DNA of 64,000 bases from Saprospiraceae bacterium (GTDB lineage Bacteria > Bacteroidota > Bacteroidia > Chitinophagales > Saprospiraceae): contig JADKBS010000017.1 in assembly GCA_016714985.1 (NCBI GenBank), positions 1 to 64,000 on the forward strand. The letters are read 5' to 3'. The notes under the pieces are model-generated. The model searched no databases and was not told the origin of the DNA. It was given only the letters and a program-made list of their open reading frames with translations. Below are positions 17,439 through 26,553 of the stretch, in pieces (position 1 is the first letter of the stretch; every line of letters begins with the position of its first letter). Both the position numbers and the translations under genes were made by a program.

Positions 17439-18467
17439 ATGTCAAGACTCACTCCTTTTGCAAGAATCCTCATCGTGATGGCCATCGTGGCGGCCATTTT
17501 CTTTGGCGTGAAGAAGTTCTTCCCCGGCGTCATTGGCGGCGGAGGTGATACCGCCACCACCGAAGACACCACTGCCCCACCCGCCGACGATGCCACAACC
17601 ACCACTGGCTCGGAAACGACCACCCCTACCGACAACAGCGGTGGCTCCACAACGACCACCACAACCTCCAGCTTCAACTACACTGCCCCTGAACCCGTTA
17701 ACGGCACGAAAAAAGGCGTCGTGGAACTGGGTGCCACGGGCTTCAACTCGTTCATCATCAGCGTGGATGCCCAAAAGAACTGGAAACTGGAAAAAGCCGA
17801 CTATGGCAGCAGCCTGCTGTACGAGAGCATGACCAACGATGCCGAGGTGACAGCTGGCTTGAAGAACTATATCTCCAACATGCTGGCCTTTGGTGTGGGC
17901 GGCAAGGACATCCACTTCGTCATCAGCTCTGGTGCGCAGAAGGTGGAAGTGACCAAGAAAATCATTGCTGCGCTCAAGAAAATGAACTACTTCGTGAACA
18001 CGGTGACACCGGAACAGGAAGGCCAGTTGGCACTCAAATCGGTGCTGCCCGCCAGCTACAACGACAAGGCTTTCGTGGTGGACATCGGCTCTGGCAATAC
18101 GAAAATCTCCTGGATACAGGGCAACTCGGTCATTGGCAAAGAAGCCTACGGCGCCAAGTATTTCCAGAAGAACATCACCGACGATGCCGCCTACCAGAAT
18201 GCTGCTGCCATGGCCAAGGGCGTGCCTTCCGGCCAGCGTGGCACCTGCTTCATCATCGGTGGCGTACCGTTCGAGCTGGCCAAGCAGGGCCGCAACGGCA
18301 AGGAGCGCTACACCGTGCTGAAAGCCCCCGGCGATTACACCGCCGACGGCGACAAGCAAAAGGCAGGCATCAATATCTACAATGCCATTGCCGAGGCAAC
18401 AGGCTGCAAGGAGTTCGTCTTCGACTGGGACGCCAATTTTACGATTGGGTTCTTGTTGACGCTGTAA
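17439..18467 (+). CDS. Membrane-anchored Ppx/GppA-like ASKHA protein
   Basis: A 342-residue protein. The start at 17439 precedes a single membrane segment (residues ~9-23, ILIVMAIVAAIFFGV). A low-complexity Thr/Asp/Pro-rich linker follows to about residue 80. The rest resembles the exopolyphosphatase/GppA branch of the actin-hexokinase fold: a phosphate-1-like loop VVELGATGFNSF (~92), a TPEQEGQLALKSVL stretch like the Ppx SGxEEA block, a phosphate-2 loop AFVVDIGSGNTKISW (~212), and FIIGGVPFELAKQ (~272). The N-terminal anchor and Thr-rich linker imply the ATPase-like domain lies outside the cytoplasm, which is unusual for this fold. The function is unknown. Confidence 0.75.
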   Translation: MSRLTPFARILIVMAIVAAIFFGVKKFFPGVIGGGGDTATTEDTTAPPADDATTTTGSETTTPTDNSGGSTTTTTTSSFNYTAPEPVNGTKKGVVELGATGFNSFIISVDAQKNWKLEKADYGSSLLYESMTNDAEVTAGLKNYISNMLAFGVGGKDIHFVISSGAQKVEVTKKIIAALKKMNYFVNTVTPEQEGQLALKSVLPASYNDKAFVVDIGSGNTKISWIQGNSVIGKEAYGAKYFQKNITDDAAYQNAAAMAKGVPSGQRGTCFIIGGVPFELAKQGRNGKERYTVLKAPGDYTADGDKQKAGINIYNAIAEATGCKEFVFDWDANFTIGFLLTL

Positions 18468-18490
18468 CTAGCTTTCGGTATAGCATGAAA

Positions 18491-18526
18491 CTAAAAAGGC
18501 CAACCTGCACAGGTTGGCCTTTTTAG
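18491..18526. terminator. Bidirectional rho-independent terminator
   Basis: Perfect 17-bp arms CTAAAAAGGCCAACCTG and CAGGTTGGCCTTTTTAG with a 2-base loop lie between convergent genes. A-rich and T-rich flanks serve both strands. Confidence 0.9.
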
Positions 18527-18545
18527 TTTTATAAAACGATTAGCC

Positions 18546-19150
18546 TCATTTGAACACCTCCTTCGCAGCCATCACGAAATCAGGCAGCGCAGGTGCTGCG
18601 GAGCAAAGGCGGTCGCCTTGGCAAACGGTCATGGAGTCGAGGTTTTCGCCAGTATAAACATGCACTTTTTCAAAATTGGGGAAAACCTGCCAAACGACCT
18701 TCACCCCGGCGGCCCGGTAATCGTCCATTTTCTTTTCGACCAGATTTGTTTGGTCTTTCTTGGAAATAACTTCTATGATGAACTGCGGCACAGGCTTCAC
18801 ACCATCTTTGGCTAATGCTATCTGTTCATCTGTGAACCATGCTATATCGGGTCGGCGGTGGTTTCCGAGGAAGAAGGTGTCACCTTCTGTTATCAGTTCA
18901 CCATGCACTTTGTTGGTGCTCAAAAGGTTTCGGAAAAAAGCCTGTAAATTTTTTACGATGTAAAATTGTGAGTAGTCCATAGTCCGTTGTGTTTTGATAA
19001 CTTCTCCATTCACCCATTCATACTTAAAATTGTCTTCCCTTGAAAGGTATTTTCGTTGGAACTCCTCCCAAGTAATCTTTTTGGGCCCTTGGCCCCATTC
19101 GGTATGGCGGCTGTTTGAGTTTTGACTTTTGGTGCAGCGATGGCTTCCAT
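18546..19150 (-). CDS. Uma2-family nuclease-fold protein, one frameshift
   Basis: Read from ATG 19150 (MEAIAAPKVKTQTAAIPNG), the frame breaks at 19078-19082. The coding strand has AAAAA where six A restore GPKKITWEEFQRKYL. The repaired protein is 201 residues, normal for the Uma2/DUF820 family. The PD-(D/E)XK-like core is visible as EGDTFFLGNHRRPDIAWFT, with QFIIEVISKKDQ following (catalytic D, E, K). The family is abundant in cyanobacteria and Bacteroidota and its biological role is not established. It converges on the Ppx-like gene through a shared terminator. Confidence 0.75.
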
Positions 19151-19345
19151 AATTCTGATTTTTGGCAAATTTATCAAAAAGCATGGTTCAATCAAAATCT
19201 TGGACACTCCCTATGAACCAAAACTCTATGCCATCCGGCCCCCCATCTATTTTTTCACACCATCCAACGACATAACACCTCACCCAACGCAACGAAATTT
19301 CATTTCGAGGCATTATAAGGCAGCCAATGGGCAAAACTGTTTGCC

Positions 19346-19353
19346 TATCTTTG
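19346..19353 (+). promoter_or_regulatory. Putative -7 promoter box TATCTTTG
   Basis: An exact match to TAnnTTTG, 110 bases before the inositol-phosphate synthase start. The rest of the 312-base gap at 19151-19462 holds no other recognised feature. Confidence 0.5.
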
Positions 19354-19462
19354 CGCCGCAAAATTCCAAATAAGATTTTTCCACAACACCTGATTGTCAG
19401 CGCAAACGGTTTTTGATGAAAACAGTTTGCACTGAAAATTGAACTACACTAACAATCCAACC

Positions 19463-20767
19463 ATGTCAAAAGTAAAACCTGCTACTGGCAAGCTCGGCAT
19501 CCTGACTCCTGGGATGGGCGCCGTTGCCAGTACCTTCATGGCGGGCGTCATCGCCGTCAACAAGGGCCTCGCCAAGCCCATCGGTTCCGTCTCGCAAATG
19601 GGCGACATCCGCCTAGGCAAGCGCACCGACAACCGCAACCCCCTCATCAAGGACTTCGTGCCCCTCACCAAACTGACCGATATCGTGTTCGGCGGCTGGG
19701 ACATCTTCGAGGACAATATGTACGAGTCGGCCATCCATGCCAAAGTGCTCGACAAGACCCTCCTCGACCAAATCCGCCCGGAACTGGAGGCCATTAAGCC
19801 GATGAAAGCCGTTTTTGACAGGGAATACGTCAAGCGCCTCGACGGCCCCAACGTGAAAACGGGTGCCAATAAAATGGAACTCGCCGAGGCCATCATGGAG
19901 GACATGCGCCGCTTCAAGGAAGAGAACGGCTGCGACCGCCTCGTGATGGTTTGGTGCGGTAGCACGGAGATTTACATCGAGCCGAGTGAGGTGCATTCCA
20001 CGCTTGAGAAGCTGGAAGAAGGCATGCGGAACAACGACCCGAACATCCCGCCGAGCATGATTTACGCTTATGCTGCGGTGAAAATGGGAATTCCCTACGC
20101 CAACGGCGCACCCAACCTCTCTTGTGATGTGGAGGCAATGGTCGAATTGGCGAAGCAGACCAAAACCCCCATTGCTGGCAAGGACTTCAAGACGGGCCAA
20201 ACCCTGATGAAGACCATCGTTGCCCCCGGGTTGAAGGTACGTGCGCTCGGCATCCGTGGCTGGTTCTCCACCAACATCCTCGGCAACCGTGACGGCGAGG
20301 TGCTCGACGACCCAGATAACTTCAAATCCAAGGAAGTCTCCAAACTCGGCGTGCTCGAAGAAATCCTGAAACCGGAGGAGAACCCCGACCTCTACGGCGA
20401 CCTTTACCACAAGGTGCGCATCAATTACTACCCGCCTCACGGCGACAACAAAGAGGGCTGGGACAATATCGACATCTTCGGTTGGCTCGGCTACCCGATG
20501 CAAATCAAGATTGACTTCCTCTGCCGTGACTCCATCCTCGCAGCGCCCATCGTGCTCGACCTAGCCCTGTTCCTCGACCTGGCCAGCCGTTCCGAACTTT
20601 ATGGCATCCAAGAGTGGCTGTCGTTCTACCTGAAATCGCCACAGGCGGCCAAGGGCCTCAGCCCCATGCACGATATTTTCCTCCAAAACCAGAAGCTGCT
20701 CAACACCCTCCGCCACCTCATGGGCGAGGAGTTGATTACGCATTTGGGGATGGACTACTATTATTAA
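19463..20767 (+). CDS. ino1: Inositol-3-phosphate synthase
   Basis: A 434-residue NAD-dependent enzyme that converts glucose 6-phosphate to inositol 3-phosphate, the committed step to inositol lipids. The start at 19463 leads directly into the Rossmann segment KLGILTPGMGAVASTFMAGV. Other family blocks are DNRNPLIKDFVPL, VMVWCGSTEIY, PYANGAPNLSCDVEAMVELA, GKDFKTGQTLMKTIVAP and RGWFSTNILGNRDGEVL. The start, length and block order match the bacterial and archaeal form. The next gene encodes PgpA, another phospholipid enzyme, which supports a role in phosphatidylinositol-type lipid synthesis. Confidence 0.92.
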   Translation: MSKVKPATGKLGILTPGMGAVASTFMAGVIAVNKGLAKPIGSVSQMGDIRLGKRTDNRNPLIKDFVPLTKLTDIVFGGWDIFEDNMYESAIHAKVLDKTLLDQIRPELEAIKPMKAVFDREYVKRLDGPNVKTGANKMELAEAIMEDMRRFKEENGCDRLVMVWCGSTEIYIEPSEVHSTLEKLEEGMRNNDPNIPPSMIYAYAAVKMGIPYANGAPNLSCDVEAMVELAKQTKTPIAGKDFKTGQTLMKTIVAPGLKVRALGIRGWFSTNILGNRDGEVLDDPDNFKSKEVSKLGVLEEILKPEENPDLYGDLYHKVRINYYPPHGDNKEGWDNIDIFGWLGYPMQIKIDFLCRDSILAAPIVLDLALFLDLASRSELYGIQEWLSFYLKSPQAAKGLSPMHDIFLQNQKLLNTLRHLMGEELITHLGMDYYY

Positions 20768-20846
20768 CGGCCCACGGCTAACGGTTGACGGTTGACGGTT
20801 TTGCACCGTCCACCGTCCACCGTAGGCCGTCAACCATCAACCGTTT
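20768..20846. repeat. Heptamer inverted array (nnnACGG family)
   Basis: Words CTAACGG, TTGACGG, TTGACGG are followed by inverted words CCGTCCA, CCGTCCA, CCGTCAA. They exactly fill the 79 bases between the stop of the inositol-phosphate synthase gene and the PgpA start codon. Confidence 0.85.
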
Positions 20847-21314
20847 ATGTGGAAGTTCATCGCAACCGCCTTTGGCGCAGGCTACTCGCCCGTGGCACCC
20901 GGCACGGCTGGGGCGGCAGTGGGTGTGCTGATGCACTGGGGGATGAGCGAGTTGTTGCCGGGGCAGTTCTCCGGCGGATGGCCACAGGCACATTGGTTGC
21001 TGGTGGCCATTCTTGTTTTCTTTTTTTTGGGGGTTGTTGCTTCGCAAAAATTGGAGCCTCAGTGGGGGCACGACCCCTCCAAGATTGTGGTGGATGAACT
21101 GGTTGGCGTTTGGGTGGCCATGCTCGGTGTGCCCGTCAACTGGCTGAACCTGTTGCTCGCATTTGGCCTTTTCAGGCTCTTCGATATTTGGAAACCACTG
21201 GGAATCAGGCGATTCGAGCGGCTGCCCGGCGGCTGGGGCGTTATGCTGGACGACGTGGCGGCGGGGGTGGCGGCTGCTATCATCCTGCATGTTTATTTGA
21301 TTTTTAATGCTTAG
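20847..21314 (+). CDS. pgpA: Phosphatidylglycerophosphatase A
   Basis: A 155-residue membrane enzyme that removes phosphate from phosphatidylglycerol phosphate at the inner membrane. Family motifs are present: YSPVAPGTAGAAVGVL near the N-terminus, DPSKIVVDELVGVWVAM with the conserved acidic pair, and LFRLFDIWKPLGI followed by GGWGVMLDDVAAGVAAA. Three or four hydrophobic helices are visible. It is co-oriented with ino1 and probably co-transcribed through the intervening repeat. In some bacteria the same family acts on phosphatidylinositol phosphate, which would fit the neighbour (inference). Confidence 0.88.
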   Translation: MWKFIATAFGAGYSPVAPGTAGAAVGVLMHWGMSELLPGQFSGGWPQAHWLLVAILVFFFLGVVASQKLEPQWGHDPSKIVVDELVGVWVAMLGVPVNWLNLLLAFGLFRLFDIWKPLGIRRFERLPGGWGVMLDDVAAGVAAAIILHVYLIFNA

Positions 21315-21320
21315 CCCTGA

Positions 21321-23318
21321 CTACTCCCCAACTTTACTGCTTGCCGATTTATTCTTTTTCTTCCTAACAGGCTCTGGCTTTATCAACGGTGAATTTTCAC
21401 GTACCAATTCCAAATTCTGAACGGGCTGATATACCAACGGATACTGCTCGATGACCACATCGCTCTTGTCCAATCCAAATGCCTCTTCATCCGATTGACC
21501 CCATTTCTTCAAAAGGAAATACGCATTCAGGAGCAAGCCTTCCCGAAGCGAAAACTCATTCTCTACCGACATGAATTTCTCGATGACCACAAATTTGAAG
21601 TCTGGCTCAGGGTTGTATCGGGTAGAGCCATCGGGCCGGATGTGCAGGTTGAGTTCCTTGTTCTTCACCAAATCCTTCACAATGCGCTTGAAATAAAGCT
21701 CCACCTTGGGCTGCATCCTGAAGCCGATGTTGAGGTCAATGCGGATGACCTTGTCGTCGAGCAGTTCGTTCACCTCGTAGCTCAGCGTGTAGGGGTCGTT
21801 GGTGCGGTTGATGTGAAAAAACCAGTAAACATCAGCCTGTTTGGGCTTTTTGGAAAAAATGGACTTGATGACTTTTTCTTCAATCTGCGTCTTGTGGTCG
21901 GCCTTGGTCAGGTAAACGAGATGGGTACAAAACTTGGAGATATTCTCATCCTCACTAAGCTCGGATAGCAAAGTCGTGTAGTTTTTCAAGTCCACGAACT
22001 TGACCAGTTTATTATTCACCTTGCGGGCATAATACCAAGCGTACATGCTCAGGAAGATACCAGCCGCTGGTATGATGCTCGGCCAGTTGTGTTCCAATTT
22101 GATGACGTTGGTCACAAAGAATGCCAGCTCGATGCATAGGAAAAATAGCGTCACCAAACCCACTTGCCATAGTTTCCATTTTTTGATAAAATACAGATAA
22201 TAGCTCAACAATGCCGTGGTACAAAGCATGGCCAAGGTGATGAAAAACCCATACGAGCCTTCCATGTTGGAAGAAGTTTGAAAATAGAGCACGACTAAGA
22301 CACAACCTATCCAAAGGATGTTGTTCACGCTCGGGATGTAAATCTGACCTTTCATTTCCGTTGGCTGGCGGACGGCTACCCGAGGCCAAAAGTTCAGTGC
22401 CATCGCTTCGCCAATGAGCGTGTAAGAACCGCTAATGAGTGCTTGCGAAGCAATAATTGCTGCCGCCGTTGCTATGGTAATACCTGGGATGAGCCACCAT
22501 GCAGGCATTATTTCGTAAAAAGGGTTTCGCCCATCAAGCAGTGGGTTGTTTTGGTGCATAAGCCAAGCGGCCTGTCCCAAATAATTTGTCAGCAGGCAGG
22601 TTTTTACGAAAATCCAAGTGATGCGGATGTTCTGCCTGCCGCAGTGACCAAGGTCGGAGTAGAGCGCCTCGGCCCCAGTCGTGGCAAGGAAAACGGCGCC
22701 GAGTAGCCAAAATCCGTTCGGGTATTGCGTCAGGAGTTTGAAGGCATAGTGCGGCGAAAGCGCCTTGATGATGTCGGGGTGGTGCAATATTTGGGCGAAG
22801 CCCAGCACAAACAACATGGTGAACCAAACGACCATGATAGGCCCGAATGCGGCCCCCACTTTTTGCGTCCCAAACCGCTGGAAAAAGAAAATCAGTGACA
22901 GAATGACGATGACGATGGGCACGGTGGGCAGGTGGGGCATTACTTTTTCCAGTCCTTCCACCGCCGAGGCGACCGAGATGGGTGGCGTGATGATGCCATC
23001 GGCCAAGAGCGTGGTGGCACCGAGTATGGTCGGGATGGCGAGCCATTTACCATGCCGTTTCACGAGAGCGTAGAGGGAAAAAACGCCGCCCTCGCCGTGG
23101 TTGTCAGCTTGCAACGTGAGCAAGATGTACTTGAAAGTGGTCTGGAAAACCAGCGTCCAAAACACGCAGGAGACGCCGCCATAGACGAGCAGTTCCGTGA
23201 TTTCCCGGTCGTGGATGATGGCTTTGAGTACGTAGAGCGGGCTGGTGCCGATGTCGCCGTAGATGATTCCAAGTGCGATGAGGAGCGAGGCTGCTGATAC
23301 TTTCTTTGCGTCAAGCAT
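21321..23318 (-). CDS. kup: Kup-type potassium uptake transporter
   Basis: A 665-residue K+/H+ symporter of the KUP/HAK/KT family. The family start motif SLLIALGIIYGDIGTSPLYVLKA opens the protein, about 12 membrane segments follow up to residue ~430, and a cytoplasmic tail of ~230 residues ends in a basic KKKNKSASSKVGE. Other signatures are NHGEGGVFSLYALVKR and TTGAEALYSDLGHCGR. ATG 23318 is preferred over a TTG 51 bases upstream because the extra residues are not typical of the family. This constitutive low-affinity system lies directly next to the inducible Kdp genes. Confidence 0.92.
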   Translation of the reverse strand: MLDAKKVSAASLLIALGIIYGDIGTSPLYVLKAIIHDREITELLVYGGVSCVFWTLVFQTTFKYILLTLQADNHGEGGVFSLYALVKRHGKWLAIPTILGATTLLADGIITPPISVASAVEGLEKVMPHLPTVPIVIVILSLIFFFQRFGTQKVGAAFGPIMVVWFTMLFVLGFAQILHHPDIIKALSPHYAFKLLTQYPNGFWLLGAVFLATTGAEALYSDLGHCGRQNIRITWIFVKTCLLTNYLGQAAWLMHQNNPLLDGRNPFYEIMPAWWLIPGITIATAAAIIASQALISGSYTLIGEAMALNFWPRVAVRQPTEMKGQIYIPSVNNILWIGCVLVVLYFQTSSNMEGSYGFFITLAMLCTTALLSYYLYFIKKWKLWQVGLVTLFFLCIELAFFVTNVIKLEHNWPSIIPAAGIFLSMYAWYYARKVNNKLVKFVDLKNYTTLLSELSEDENISKFCTHLVYLTKADHKTQIEEKVIKSIFSKKPKQADVYWFFHINRTNDPYTLSYEVNELLDDKVIRIDLNIGFRMQPKVELYFKRIVKDLVKNKELNLHIRPDGSTRYNPEPDFKFVVIEKFMSVENEFSLREGLLLNAYFLLKKWGQSDEEAFGLDKSDVVIEQYPLVYQPVQNLELVRENSPLIKPEPVRKKKNKSASSKVGE

Positions 23319-23379
23319 TTTTATGAGCAAGTTTAATGGACGGCTAAACTTGCGTGAAGCGATTGACAATCAATCATTT

Positions 23380-23428
23380 GTGAAATTTCACTCAATTTTA
23401 ACCACCTATTTTTGCCATTTTGGCAAAA
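23380..23428. promoter_or_regulatory. Clustered palindromes upstream of kup
   Basis: GTGAAATTTCAC (23380-23391) is a perfect 12-bp palindrome. TTTTGCC and GGCAAAA (23410-23428) form a second dyad. Both lie 60-110 bases upstream of the kup start, where operator sites would be expected. No specific regulator can be named. Confidence 0.35.
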
Positions 23429-23516
23429 CAAAGCGGCAAAAGTGGAGACCTGCTCAACACTGCACACAACAAAGGGTATAAGGATTTTATAAAGATTTTC
23501 GGAAACCCTACTGGCT

Positions 23517-25253
23517 TCAAACCATTGAATGCTTCAATTTGAACCAAAACCTGCTGCCAGACCCCAATTCACTTTCCACGCCAATACTGCCTCGCTGCGC
23601 CTCAATGAACTCCTTCCCAATGGCCAAGGCCAGCCCGATGCCCTGCTTCTCGCTGCCCGGCACCCGGAAGTAGCGCTCAAAAACCCGGTCTTTGTACTGT
23701 GGCTCGATGCCCCTGCCAAAGTCCTGCACGGAGAACCGGACTTCGCCATTTTCCCGCTTGATTTCCACGATGACCTCGCCGTTTTCGGGGGAATAGCGGA
23801 TGGCATTCACCAAGAAATTGACCAATACCCATGCGGTTTTGTCGGTGTCGGCTTGGAGTGGGGGCAGGTCGTCGGCTATTTTTACGGTGACTTTGACCTG
23901 CTTTTGGGCGGCCTGGTTTTTCACGGTTTCAAGGGCGTATTTCATCATCTCCCCGATGTTCAATTCATGAGGCGTGACGGCGATATTGCCCGATTCCACC
24001 TGCGAGAGGCTTTGCAGCGTGCCCGTTATTTTGAGCAGTCGCTCGCTTTCTTCCCGCATCGCCAAAAATTGCTGCTTTTCTTCGGAAAGCGGCGTTTCCG
24101 GTGGCATGTCCTCCAAGGTTTTCAAGGCGGCAATGATGGAAGAAACGGGTGCCCGAAGCTCGTTAGATACCGTGCGCAAGAGGTTGGTTTTGGCAAGGTC
24201 CAGGGGTTTCAGGGCAGTAATATTCTTAAGCAAAATCACGTCGCCAAGGTGTCGAGCCTCCCGTTCGCCCGTGGGGGCAAGGCTCACGGGGATGATTTCC
24301 TTTTCAAAATAGCTTTCTTGGTCGTCGGCGTAGATTTTCAAAGCTTCGGACTTGCTGCCCGCAGCGCTGGTTGGTTCGAGGATATCCTTCACCAAGGAGC
24401 GCATCAGGTCGTTGTGCTTAGCCACGTCCTGGGCATGGTGGCCGATTAGCTCGCCTTGTTTGAGGTTCAGCAAATTAAGGGCCTGCTGGTTGGCGAAAAT
24501 GACCCGCTTTTTCTCGTCCAAGCCGATAATTGGCTCCTGCATATTGTTGATGAGCGTTTCGATGCGCTTTTTCTCGTTCAGGATTTTGGACAAATTGCTG
24601 CTCTCGTATTCCTGCAATTTGGCCGCCATCGTGTTGAACGCCTCCGCCAAGTCGCCAAATTCGCTGCCCGACTTGAAATTCACCCTTTGGTCGTATTTCC
24701 GCCCAGCTATCTGGCGAATACTTTCGGTCAATTCCCGTATCGGATTGGCGATATTGCCCGGCATATTTACCATTAAAACAAAGGCAATAATAAAGCATAA
24801 GGCCCCCGCAATGCCAATCCAAACAATGGACTCGTCCGCCGTCAATTCAGCCGATTTACTCTTGTGCTGAATCGCCTTCATATTCAGGTGCATTATTTCG
24901 ATTAAATCCTTCCTTATGGACGCCGAAAGTTCTGCATTTGAAGGGTTTTTGATTAATTGCTCAAAGTCATTTCGCAGTTTTTCCGTCGCTTCTTTTTCAC
25001 CCGATTCAGTAATATTTTTTTGTTGTTTTACTAGGTTCTCTTGAAAAAAATATATCGCCGTCGTGTCGGTATTTAAATCATCCAATGCGGAGAACATATT
25101 GCGCACATAATCCAGCGTATTGTAGTTTGCCTTTAATATGCTTTTCGTCTCCTCCGACAGTTTCCAAATCTGCCGGGCACCAATGGTCGCCAATAGCACG
25201 ATGAGTAGGAAAAGCAGGCCAACGCCAAGGGTCAATTTGGTTTTTATTTTCAT
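23517..25253 (-). CDS. HAMP-PAS histidine-kinase-like protein lacking the phosphoacceptor His
   Basis: A 578-residue protein with two membrane segments (residues ~9-25 and ~146-168) around a periplasmic four-helix sensor, then HAMP, PAS (~215-330), dimerisation helix and ATPase domain. The H-box reads LLRTVSNELRAPVSS. The residue that should be the phosphorylated His is Asn364 (codon AAC, 24164-24162). The ATPase domain looks intact: N box NFLVNAIRYSPENG, G1 VQDFGRGIEP, G2 GIGLALAIGKEF. Downstream of the KdpD N-terminal gene and separated from it by a repeat array, it probably belongs to the potassium regulon. It may act as a sensor, phosphatase or decoy partner rather than an autokinase. Confidence 0.85.
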   Translation of the reverse strand: MKIKTKLTLGVGLLFLLIVLLATIGARQIWKLSEETKSILKANYNTLDYVRNMFSALDDLNTDTTAIYFFQENLVKQQKNITESGEKEATEKLRNDFEQLIKNPSNAELSASIRKDLIEIMHLNMKAIQHKSKSAELTADESIVWIGIAGALCFIIAFVLMVNMPGNIANPIRELTESIRQIAGRKYDQRVNFKSGSEFGDLAEAFNTMAAKLQEYESSNLSKILNEKKRIETLINNMQEPIIGLDEKKRVIFANQQALNLLNLKQGELIGHHAQDVAKHNDLMRSLVKDILEPTSAAGSKSEALKIYADDQESYFEKEIIPVSLAPTGEREARHLGDVILLKNITALKPLDLAKTNLLRTVSNELRAPVSSIIAALKTLEDMPPETPLSEEKQQFLAMREESERLLKITGTLQSLSQVESGNIAVTPHELNIGEMMKYALETVKNQAAQKQVKVTVKIADDLPPLQADTDKTAWVLVNFLVNAIRYSPENGEVIVEIKRENGEVRFSVQDFGRGIEPQYKDRVFERYFRVPGSEKQGIGLALAIGKEFIEAQRGSIGVESELGSGSRFWFKLKHSMV

Positions 25254-25261
25254 TTTTTTGT

Positions 25262-25335
25262 TTATAACAGTTTACAGCGGTTGATAAGGGTTGATAATAA
25301 ACCGTTATAAACCTTTATCAACCCTCATCAACCTC
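25262..25335. repeat. TTGATAAGGG-family inverted array
   Basis: Two direct words (GGTTGATAAG) and inverted words (TTTATCAACC, CTCATCAACC) with TTATAA-rich outer arms. It lies between the KdpD N-terminal gene and the kinase-like gene. Confidence 0.8.
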
Positions 25336-26458
25336 ACGACAGTATCACCAAATCAATATCCGACTCCGCTAATTTGCGCAGCAATTGGTTAAAAACATTG
25401 GTGGCCATTATCACCCGGAACAAGCTGATATGGGGCTTCCCGATGCAAATGGTCGTCACGTTCAGTTTTTCGGCTTCTCCTAATATGCTTTCGGCAATGT
25501 ACGGGCTATTTACCCGGATGATTTCACCGCCCATTTCCGTTGCCATTTTGAAATTATTTATCAAATGCCGCTGCTTGTCCAACGGGATTTTATCGGGGTT
25601 TTCACGGGGCGTTTGCACATATAACACATACCATTTCGAGTTGTAATAATTGGCCAAACGGGCAGTTTTTCGGATGACGGTTTTTGCCGTGGCATCGTTG
25701 CTGCTGATGCAGGCCAAAAACCGCTCTATGCGCATCCCGACATTCCGTGGGATTTCCGTCTCTACCTTGCGCTCCACTTGCGAGGCCACTTCCTTCAGCG
25801 CCAGTTCCCGCAGTTGCAGGATATGCTCGGCTTTGAAGAAATTGCGGAGCGCCGTTTCCACCTTATCTGGGGCGTAAATCTTGCCCTCTTTCAGGCGGAC
25901 AATCAGCTCATCGGCAGTCAGGTCAATGTTCACCACCTCGTCGGCCTGGGCCAGCACCGAGTCGGGCACCCGCTCCTGCACCTCCACGCCCGTGATGCCC
26001 TTCACGTCCTGGTTCAGGCTTTCGAGGTGCTGGATGTTCACCGCACTCACCACGCTGATGCCCGCATCGAGGATGTCCAGCACGTCCTGCCAGCGTTTGG
26101 CGTTTTTGCTGCCTTCGATATTGGTGTGCGCCAGTTCGTCCACCACCACGATTTCCGGGCGAAGGTTGAGAATGGCCTCCAAGTCCATTTCCTCCAATTC
26201 CTTGCCCTTGTAAAACAGTCGCCGCCGGGGAATCACTGGCAAACCTTCCACCAATGCCTCTGTCTCCTTGCGCCCATGCGTTTCCACATAGCCGATTTTC
26301 ACGCCCACCCCATTGCGCAGCAGCGAATGCGCCTCTTGGAGCATACGGTAAGTCTTCCCCACCCCGGCGCTCATGCCGATATAGACCTTGAATTTCCCCC
26401 GTTTTGATTGCTTAATTAAATCGAGGAAATACTGTGCATTATGGGCTTGTTCAGGCAC
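25334..26458 (-). CDS. kdpD: KdpD N-terminal half (KdpD domain plus USP domain)
   Basis: A 374-residue cytoplasmic protein equal to the N-terminal part of E. coli KdpD without membrane or kinase domains. The Walker A GMSAGVGKTYRML (residues ~28-40) and Walker B IVVVDELAHTNIEGS are those of the KdpD domain, and EIPRNVGMRIERF lies at the domain border. The last ~140 residues are a universal-stress-protein-like fold. In E. coli this half senses K+ and binds nucleotide (family knowledge). The matching kinase half is encoded 9 kb away at 34235-35293, so the two would have to associate in trans. Confidence 0.88.
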   Translation of the reverse strand: MPEQAHNAQYFLDLIKQSKRGKFKVYIGMSAGVGKTYRMLQEAHSLLRNGVGVKIGYVETHGRKETEALVEGLPVIPRRRLFYKGKELEEMDLEAILNLRPEIVVVDELAHTNIEGSKNAKRWQDVLDILDAGISVVSAVNIQHLESLNQDVKGITGVEVQERVPDSVLAQADEVVNIDLTADELIVRLKEGKIYAPDKVETALRNFFKAEHILQLRELALKEVASQVERKVETEIPRNVGMRIERFLACISSNDATAKTVIRKTARLANYYNSKWYVLYVQTPRENPDKIPLDKQRHLINNFKMATEMGGEIIRVNSPYIAESILGEAEKLNVTTICIGKPHISLFRVIMATNVFNQLLRKLAESDIDLVILS

Positions 26459-26462
26459 TTAT

Positions 26463-26551
26463 ATTGGGTTGATAAGGGTTGATAAGGGTTGGTAAGGGTT
26501 GATAACTGGCACCTTTCAACTTTAGAAACCCTTATCAACCCTTATCAACCA
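26463..26551. repeat. TTGATAAGGG-family inverted array
   Basis: Four direct words (GGGTTGATAA) and two or three inverted words (CCCTTATCAA) flank a short spacer between the porin and KdpD N-terminal genes. Confidence 0.85.
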
Positions 26552-26553
26552 AA

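Noticed and set aside
23319..23369. Upstream TTG start for kup
   Set aside because: It would add 17 residues not seen in the family, and the ATG at 23318 leads directly into the conserved N-terminus.
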